NCBI GenBank assembly: GCA_963825505.1
Contig: CAWGTL010000024.1
Span: 62,001-126,000, forward strand
Source: JBBQSN01 sp963825505
GTDB lineage: Bacteria; Actinomycetota; Actinomycetes; Actinomycetales; CAWJMD01
Reading direction: 5' to 3'
Length of the DNA: 64,000 nt
Shown here: piece by piece, positions 58,611 to 64,000 of the stretch
Layout: every line of letters begins with the position of its first letter
Position numbering within the stretch: the first letter of the stretch is position 1
Position numbers and translations under genes: made by a program
Notes under the pieces: model-generated
Told to the model about the DNA's origin: nothing
What the model saw: only the letters and a program-made list of their open reading frames with translations
Database searches by the model: none

Positions 58611-60107
58611 GTGCCCGACCCGTCCCTCGACCCGCAGCCGGTCCCCGTCCCCCTCGTCGACGGACGGATCGCGCCGGACGACCTCGCGCACGCGCTCGCC
58701 GTCCTGGCCCGGGTCGAGGAGCTGCCGCCCGAGCACCCGGACGCCGTCACCGTGCGGCGGGGCACCGCGAGCATCTACAAGGCCTACAAGCGCAACCGCC
58801 GCGACGAGCGCCGGATCGCGCTGCGTGAGGCGGACGCGGCCGTGGTGGCGGCCACCGCGACGGGGTCGCCGCAGCGCATCGACGACGAGACGGCCGGGAT
58901 CGCGCTGGTGTCGTCGGTGCGCGGTGCCTCGGCGGGGGAGTACCTGCAGCCACGGCCCTGCTACATCTGCAAGCAGCCGTACACGGTGGTCGACGCGTTC
59001 TACCACCAGCTCTGCCCGAGCTGCGCGGCGATCAACCACGAGAAGCGCGACGCCAGAACCGATCTCGCCGGTCGTCGCGCCCTGCTGACGGGCGGCCGGG
59101 CGAAGATCGGCATGTACATCGCGCTGCGGCTCCTGCGCGACGGCGCGCACACCACCATCACCACGCGCTTCCCGCGCGACGCCGCCCGGCGGTTCGCGCA
59201 GGTCGAGGACAGCTCCGACTGGATCGAGCGGCTGCACATCGTGGGCATCGACCTGCGCGACCCGGCCCAGGTGGTGGCGCTGGCCGACTCGGTGGCCGCC
59301 GCCGGCCCCCTCGACGTGCTGATCAACAACGCCGCGCAGACCGTCCGGCGCTCGCCGGGCGCCTACGCGCCCCTCGTCGCCGCGGAGTCCGAGCCGCTGC
59401 CGGCGGGTCGGCTCCCGGAGATCCTCACCTTCGACCGGATCAGCGAGGCACACCCCGCGGCGCTAGCCGGCTCGCTGTCCGAGCACCCGGTCCCGCACCT
59501 GCCGGAGACGTTGTCCGGCAACGAGATCAGCCGCATGTCGCTCATGGCCGGCCACGCCTCGCTCGAGCGCCACCACGCCGGCACGGCGATCGACGCCGGC
59601 GGCCTGCTGCCCGACGTCACGTCGGCGAACTCCTGGACGCAGGTGGTCGACCAGGTCGACCCGATGGAGCTGCTCGAGGTGCAGCTGTGCAACCAGACGG
59701 CGCCGTTCATCCTGATCAGCCGGCTGCGGGCCTCGATGGCCGCCAGCCCGCACCGGCGCACCTACGTGGTGAACGTCTCGGCGATGGAGGGCGTGTTCGG
59801 ACGGGGCTACAAGGGTCCCGGCCACCCGCACACGAACATGGCCAAGGCCGCGCTCAACATGCTCACCCGCACCAGCGCCGCGGAGATGCTGCAGACCGAC
59901 GGCATCCTGATGACGGCGGTCGACACCGGCTGGATCACCGACGAGCGCCCGCACGTCACCAAGGTGCGGCTGGCCGAGGAGGGCTTCCACGCGCCGCTCG
60001 ACCTGGTCGACGGTGCCGCCCGGGTCTACGACCCGATCGTGCAGGGCGAGCGGGGCACCGACCTGCACGGCGTCTTCCTCAAGGACTTCGAGCCCTCGCG
60101 CTGGTGA
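58611..60107 (+). CDS. SDR oxidoreductase with N-terminal zinc-knuckle domain
   Basis: 498 residues from GTG 58611, six bases after TACCCT (58599-58604). The first 150 residues hold a CxxC-x14-CxxC zinc ribbon (C117, C120, C135, C138: CYICKQPY and CPSC). A Rossmann fold follows with LLTGGRAKIGMYIALRLLRD, DLRDPAQVV and LINNAAQTVRR. The catalytic Ser is in VNVSAMEG, but the usual YxxxK reads TNMAK in HPHTNMAKAALN, so the Tyr is replaced. It is a long, conserved actinobacterial SDR type of unknown substrate. Confidence 0.88.
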   Translation: MPDPSLDPQPVPVPLVDGRIAPDDLAHALAVLARVEELPPEHPDAVTVRRGTASIYKAYKRNRRDERRIALREADAAVVAATATGSPQRIDDETAGIALVSSVRGASAGEYLQPRPCYICKQPYTVVDAFYHQLCPSCAAINHEKRDARTDLAGRRALLTGGRAKIGMYIALRLLRDGAHTTITTRFPRDAARRFAQVEDSSDWIERLHIVGIDLRDPAQVVALADSVAAAGPLDVLINNAAQTVRRSPGAYAPLVAAESEPLPAGRLPEILTFDRISEAHPAALAGSLSEHPVPHLPETLSGNEISRMSLMAGHASLERHHAGTAIDAGGLLPDVTSANSWTQVVDQVDPMELLEVQLCNQTAPFILISRLRASMAASPHRRTYVVNVSAMEGVFGRGYKGPGHPHTNMAKAALNMLTRTSAAEMLQTDGILMTAVDTGWITDERPHVTKVRLAEEGFHAPLDLVDGAARVYDPIVQGERGTDLHGVFLKDFEPSRW

Positions 60108-60129
60108 GCGTCAGGCCTCCTGCCCGAGG

Positions 60130-60957
60130 TCAGAGGTCGACCTCGCCCTCGACGCAGGTGACCGTCGCGCCGCCGACCCAGACCGTGCCGTCCGCCTCCC
60201 GTGCCACGTGCACGCGGCCTGCGCGGCCGATCGCCGTGCCCTGGCTGGCGACGTAGCGGTCGGGCAGCCGCCCCGACGACGTGAGCCACTGCGCCACCGA
60301 GGCGTTCAGGCTCCCGGTGACGGGGTCCTCGACGGTGGCGCCCTCCACGCCGAAGAACGCGCGCACCTCGACCGCGCACGGCGAGCCCTCCGGGTGCAGC
60401 CCGACGACGCCGATGTCGAGGTCGCCGACCGGGCCCGGCCGCACCGCCAGCGCAGCAGCGGCGCCGTCGAGCAGCACTGCCACCCAGCCCGGGCCGTTGT
60501 CGACCCACTGCGCCTCGACCACCTCGTCGCGCTCCACCCGCAGCGCGTCGAGCACCGGTCGCAGGTCACCCTCGTCGACGGGTCCCGAGCGGACGAGGGG
60601 CGGCGCGGCGAACGCCAGGCCGACGTCGGTGCGTCGGACCCGCACGAGTCCGGCACCGCACTCCTGGACCAGGACCGGGTCGTCGCAGTCGTTCTCGGAC
60701 AGCCACGCGTGGCAGCTGCCGAGCGTGGGGTGCCCGGCGAACGGCAGCTCGGTGGTGGGCGTGAAGATCCGGACCCGGTAGTGGGCGCCCTCCTGCGTCG
60801 GAGGCAGCAGGAAGGTGGTCTCGGACAGGTTGGTCCAGGTGGCGAAGGCCTGCAGCTGCTCGGTGCTCAGGCCCTCGGCGTCGAGCACCACGGCGAGCGG
60901 GTTGCCCCGGTACGGCGTCTCGCCGAACACGTCCACCTGCCGGAACCGGCGTCTCAC
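60130..60957 (-). CDS. PhzF family epimerase/isomerase
   Basis: 275 residues from GTG 60957, overlapping the NRAMP-like stop as GTGA. The diaminopimelate-epimerase fold opens RQVDVFGETPYRGNPLAVVL and has WTNLSETTFLLPP with the catalytic Glu, ELPFAGHPTLGSCHAWLSE and ATVEDPVTGSLNASVAQWL. PhzF makes phenazines, but most homologues (YddE type) have unknown isomerase roles. Second gene of a two-gene operon with the transporter. Confidence 0.92.
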   Translation of the reverse strand: MRRRFRQVDVFGETPYRGNPLAVVLDAEGLSTEQLQAFATWTNLSETTFLLPPTQEGAHYRVRIFTPTTELPFAGHPTLGSCHAWLSENDCDDPVLVQECGAGLVRVRRTDVGLAFAAPPLVRSGPVDEGDLRPVLDALRVERDEVVEAQWVDNGPGWVAVLLDGAAAALAVRPGPVGDLDIGVVGLHPEGSPCAVEVRAFFGVEGATVEDPVTGSLNASVAQWLTSSGRLPDRYVASQGTAIGRAGRVHVAREADGTVWVGGATVTCVEGEVDL

Positions 60958-62249
60958 AGCGCCGACACCTGCTTCTGCAGCTCGATCACGCAGAGCACCA
61001 CGAACAGCAGGCCGGCGGCCACCAGCAGCACGTTGCTGAGCCAGCCGTTGCGCCACTGCTTCGGCGTCCGGGAGGTGTTGAGCAGCCACACCAGCGTCAG
61101 CGCGAGGAACGGCATGAAGAACGCGCCGAGGGCGCCGTACGCGATCACCAGGGCGAACGGCCGGTCCATCAGCAGCAGGAGCATCGGCGGGAAGGTGAGC
61201 CAGAGCGCGTACGCGCGGAACGCGGGCGAGCGCTCCGCCCGGACGACCTCCTCGGTCGCGTTCTCCTCGGACCCCTTCCGCGCGCGCAGGTTCGCGACGA
61301 AGTCGGCGAACATCAGGCTCACGCCCTGCCAGACGCCGAGGACGGAGGTGAAGGCGGTGGCGAAGAAGCCCACCAGGAACACGGTCGCCAGCGTGCTCCC
61401 GAACCGGTCCTCCAGCACGGTGTCGAGGTCGAGCAGACCGCGGTCGCCCTCGGTGAGGGCGATCTGCGCGGTGAACAGCAGCTCGGCGCCGACGACGAGC
61501 ATCGCCAGCACGAACACGCCGGTCGTGAGGTAGGCGACCCGGTTGTCCAGCCGCATCACCTTCATCCACGACGCGTCGTGCCACCCCTTGGCGTTGATCC
61601 AGTAGCCGTACGCGGCCATCGTGATCGTCCCGCCGACGCCGCCGATCAGACCGAGGGTGTAGACCACGGAGCCGTCCGGCACGACCGGGGCGAGGCCGGC
61701 GAGCATCGCGGGGACGTCGGGGACGAGGAGGACGGCGATGCCGACGACGGTGACGAACATGACCCCGACCAGCGCCGTCATCACCTTCTCGAACACGGCG
61801 TACTGGCCGAACCAGACGAACGCCAGCCCGACGAGCCCGGCGGCGACGGCGAACGCGTTGAGCGGCACCGACGGGAACATCGCGTTGAGCGGCAGCGCCG
61901 TGGCCGTCATGGCGGTGGCCCCGAAGACGAAGCCCCACACGGTCACGTAGATCGCGAAGTACCAGGTGGTCCAGCGACCGAGGCTGCGCCAGCCCTCGAA
62001 GATCGTGGTGCCGGTGGCGAGGTGCCACCGCCCGGTGGCCTCGGCCAGCGCGATCTTGACCACGCACCCGATGACGGCCGCCCACAGCAGCGTGTAGCCG
62101 AACTTCGACCCGGCGACCAGGGTGGCCACGAGGTCGCCGGCCCCCACGCCGGTGGCCGCGACCACCATCCCCGGGCCGACGTACCTGAGCGAGGCCTTGC
62201 GCAGCCCGCCCTCGGACCGTGCTGACGTGGTGGTCACCTGGTCGGACAT
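60954..62249 (-). CDS. NRAMP-related transporter lacking the metal-binding motifs
   Basis: 431 residues from ATG 62249 with about 11 helices (LeuT fold). Helix 1 reads GMVVAATGVGAGDLVATLVA where Nramp metal carriers have DPGN, and helix 6 reads VGGTITMAAYGYWINAKGW with no MPH. The transported ion therefore need not be Mn or Fe. FADFVANLRARKGSEENATE is a cytoplasmic loop. It belongs to a group of Nramp-like proteins common in actinobacteria. It is co-transcribed with PhzF. Confidence 0.85.
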   Translation of the reverse strand: MSDQVTTTSARSEGGLRKASLRYVGPGMVVAATGVGAGDLVATLVAGSKFGYTLLWAAVIGCVVKIALAEATGRWHLATGTTIFEGWRSLGRWTTWYFAIYVTVWGFVFGATAMTATALPLNAMFPSVPLNAFAVAAGLVGLAFVWFGQYAVFEKVMTALVGVMFVTVVGIAVLLVPDVPAMLAGLAPVVPDGSVVYTLGLIGGVGGTITMAAYGYWINAKGWHDASWMKVMRLDNRVAYLTTGVFVLAMLVVGAELLFTAQIALTEGDRGLLDLDTVLEDRFGSTLATVFLVGFFATAFTSVLGVWQGVSLMFADFVANLRARKGSEENATEEVVRAERSPAFRAYALWLTFPPMLLLLMDRPFALVIAYGALGAFFMPFLALTLVWLLNTSRTPKQWRNGWLSNVLLVAAGLLFVVLCVIELQKQVSAL

Positions 62250-62397
62250 GCGTCGGCCTCCTCGCGGACGGATCGGTGCCGCCTCACGGTAGTCCGGTTC
62301 GTCCCGCCCTGCGCTCGTCGGCCGCCGGCTCGTCGCCTCCAGGACGCCGGTGGTGATCGGGTGGCGGCGGACGAGGGTTCTCGACCATCTCCGGAGG

Positions 62398-62413
62398 TCG
62401 AACAGGTGTACGA
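62398..62413. promoter_or_regulatory. LexA-like SOS box
   Basis: TCGAACAGGTGTACGA differs from the actinobacterial consensus TCGAAC-N4-GTTCGA at one position. It overlaps TACGAT (62409-62414), the likely -10 box of alkB, with a leaderless start six bases later at GTG 62421. LexA binding would block this promoter until DNA damage. Confidence 0.65.
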
Positions 62414-62420
62414 TCCACCG

Positions 62421-63071
62421 GTGGGTGAGGTGATGACCTGGCAGGGCTCCCTGCTCGACCTCGAGGTCGAGCAGTCCGGTGCCGAGCAGGTGCCGCCGCT
62501 GGCCGGCAGCGTCCGGCGCACGCTGCTGTCGCACGGCGCGTGGGTCGACGTCCTCCCGGGCTGGTTGCACGGCGCCGACGACCTGTTCGCCCGGCTGGTC
62601 GAGCGCGTGCCCTGGTACGCCGAGCGGCGCGAGATGTACGACAAGGTGGTCGACGTGCCCCGGCTGCTCTGCTTCTACGGCGAGCGCGACCCCCTGCCCG
62701 ACCCGGTGCTCGACGCCGTGAAGGCGACCCTCGACGACCACTACGCGCCGGAGCTCGGCGAGCCCTTCGCCACAGCCGGACTGTGCCTGTACCGCGACGG
62801 CCGCGACTCGGTGGCCTGGCACGGCGACCGCATCGGCCGGTCCCGGACGCAGGACACGATGGTCGCGATCCTGTCGCTCGGCGCGCCGCGCTCGCTGCTG
62901 CTGCGGCCGAACGGAGGTGGGGCGCCGGCACTGCGGCACAGCCTCGGGCACGGCGACCTGCTGGTGATGGGCGGTTCGTGCCAGCGCACGTGGGAGCACG
63001 CGGTGCCCAAGACGGCCAAGCCGGTCGGGCCGCGGATCAGCGTCCAGCTCCGCCCGCGCGGGGTGCGCTGA
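62421..63071 (+). CDS. alkB: Alpha-ketoglutarate-dependent dioxygenase AlkB
   Basis: 216 residues. GTG 62421 is chosen because it follows TACGAT by six bases (leaderless), and ATG 62433 (MTWQGSLLDL) is the other candidate. Core motifs: SVAWHGDRIGRSRTQDTMVA with the His and Asp iron ligands, ILSLGAPRSLLLRPNGGG, WEHAVPKTAKPVGPRISVQL with the second His and the 2-oxoglutarate Arg. It repairs N1-methyladenine and N3-methylcytosine by oxidative demethylation. The overlapping LexA-like box implies SOS control. Confidence 0.92.
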   Translation: MGEVMTWQGSLLDLEVEQSGAEQVPPLAGSVRRTLLSHGAWVDVLPGWLHGADDLFARLVERVPWYAERREMYDKVVDVPRLLCFYGERDPLPDPVLDAVKATLDDHYAPELGEPFATAGLCLYRDGRDSVAWHGDRIGRSRTQDTMVAILSLGAPRSLLLRPNGGGAPALRHSLGHGDLLVMGGSCQRTWEHAVPKTAKPVGPRISVQLRPRGVR

Positions 63072-63768
63072 GTGCGTCCGCGCGCCGGGGCGCTCGCCGC
63101 CGTCGCGGCGCTGCTGACGGGTTGCGCGTGGGACGGCTCCGAGCCCGACCCCGGCGGTCCGAGCACCCCCGTCCCGTCGTGCGTGGACGGCTGGACGGTC
63201 CTGCTCGACGACGGCGCTCGCACGCGCCGCGGCGTGGCGGATGGCCGGGCCCGGCTCGTTCGACCGTCAGGACGACGGCACCCTCGTGACCCGCGGCGGC
63301 CTCGGCCTGCTCTGGCACCCGGCGCTCCTGACCACCTACGAGCTCGAGGTCACCTGGCAGGTCGAGGGTGACGACAACTCCGGGCTGTTCGTCGGGTTCC
63401 CGGACCCCGGCGACGACCCGCAGGTCGCGGTGGAGGAGGGCCTGGAGGTGCAGATCGACGCCACCGACGAGCCGGACCGCACCACCGGCGCGCTCTACGG
63501 CGTCGCGGGTCCCGACACCGCTGCGCGCGACGCCGCGCTGAACCCGCCGGGGGAGTGGAACACCTTCACGGTCGTGGTCGAGGCCGATCGGGTGCGGGTC
63601 TCGCTGAACGGCGAGCACGTCCTCGACCACCGCGCGCAGGGTGGCCGCACGTGGGCGGTGCCGGGGCACGTGGGGCTGCAGAACCACGGCCCGGACGACT
63701 CGGTCCGGTTCAGCGACGTCCGGGTGCGGGCGCTGGATGCCGCCGAGGACGGGTGCGTCACCTCGTGA
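63072..63768 (+). pseudogene. DUF1080 lipoprotein broken by a one-base insertion
   Basis: GTG 63072, right after the alkB stop, begins RPRAGALAAVAALLTGCAWD, a lipoprotein signal with LTGC lipobox, and continues to GWTVLLDDGA near 63220. The rest, WRMAGPGSFDRQDDGTLVTR, then QVEGDDNSGLFVGFPDPGDD to SDVRVRALDAAEDGCVTS, is one frame over and stops at 63768. This is the DUF1080 (3-keto-disaccharide hydrolase-like) domain. One extra base between about 63205 and 63235 explains the shift. GC3 stays high on both sides, so sequencing error is likely. Confidence 0.65.
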
Positions 63769-63890
63769 CCGCACGTCGAGGACACCTCGCCCGGTCGGAC
63801 CCTGGTGGTGGCGCCCCGACGGTGCTGTGATGGGGGTGCGCCTCGGCGCCGTCGAGGCGAACGACACCTTTCGCGGACGGAGGAACGCTC

Positions 63891-64000
63891 ATGGGCTCGA
63901 GCGAGGTCGAGGTCGACGGGAAGCAGGACGGCGTCCAGGTGGTGCGCACCGTGGACGCCCCGGTGGCGCACGTCTGGCAGACGCTGATCAGCCGCAGCGG
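63891..64000 (+). CDS. SRPBCC family protein, N-terminal part (runs off window)
   Basis: ATG 63891 follows GGAGG by 7 bp. The 36 visible codons read SSEVEVDGKQDGVQVVRTVD then APVAHVWQTLISRS. This is the standard beginning of SRPBCC/AHSA1 proteins (VxRxxxAPxxxVW). The substrate is unknown, and the gene continues past the window. Confidence 0.7.
   Translation, partial: MGSSEVEVDGKQDGVQVVRTVDAPVAHVWQTLISRS

Noticed and set aside
1..64000. tRNA, rRNA, riboswitch, prophage or transposon
   Set aside because: Looked for cloverleaf ends, conserved rRNA stretches, integrase or transposase motifs and terminal inverted repeats by eye. None were convincing. A covariance-model scan would be decisive.

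Overview
High-GC (about 73%) chromosomal DNA with strong G/C bias at third codon positions, many GTG starts, four-base start/stop overlaps and actinobacterial marker genes: a DUF222/HNH endonuclease, a siderophore-interacting protein under an IdeR/DtxR-type iron box, an F420-type LLM oxidoreductase, a PPOX/F420-type flavoprotein, a PIG-L/Mca-like deacetylase, LmeA-like DUF2993, GPP34 and a tmsA-tmsB pair for 10-methyl fatty acids. This points to an actinomycete, plausibly Nocardioidaceae or a relative. The genus cannot be fixed from the sequence alone. No rRNA, tRNA, CRISPR array, transposase, integrase or phage gene was seen.

Layout. 1-9.9 kb: MFS start, VOC protein divergent from a WYL regulator, a broken maltokinase-cap-like gene, an AlkX/YcaQ glycosylase, a sigma-factor remnant, a hydrolase, a PLP aldolase/racemase-like gene divergent from a sugar-lactone oxidase plus GNAT, an alcohol dehydrogenase and a second VOC protein. 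9.9-16 kb: TetR plus a small membrane protein divergent from an SDR across three operators, then a cluster rich in one-base frameshifts (double VOC protein, DUF2993, helical secretion-like protein). 16-26 kb: TspO-like protein, DinB, aldo/keto reductase, GPP34, winged-helix protein, LtrA, TetR divergent from an ABC exporter, glutathionyl-hydroquinone reductase-like GST, ABM monooxygenase. 26-36 kb: MFS fused in frame to a TIGR03086 domain, AHSA1/ArsR pair, LLM enzyme, DUF445, reductase, PPOX protein, alditol oxidase, a lipoprotein remnant, HNH gene and a 640-bp gene-poor patch. 36-42 kb: tmsA-tmsB-cupin operon and a PAS-GGDEF-EAL protein. 42-54 kb: secreted EEP phosphatase, hydrolase plus SnoaL-type ECF sigma factor, VanZ, VCBS/M15 peptidase, methyltransferase, GNAT, siderophore reductase, 2H phosphoesterase, HhH-GPD protein, AlaX, multicopper oxidase with its membrane partner. 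54-64 kb: PIG-L deacetylase, NYN RNase, kinase plus PHP phosphoesterase, small HTH regulator on two palindromes, MmcQ, a zinc-knuckle SDR, PhzF plus NRAMP-like transporter, AlkB with a LexA-like box, a broken DUF1080 lipoprotein and the start of an SRPBCC gene.

How it fits together. Most units are one- to three-gene operons of housekeeping or stress character. DNA repair is well represented: AlkX-like, HTH_42 protein, DinB, HhH-GPD, PHP and an SOS-like alkB. Many genes start six or seven bases after a TANNNT hexamer, which suggests leaderless transcription. About ten single-base indels break otherwise well-conserved genes, and most look more like assembly errors than decay.
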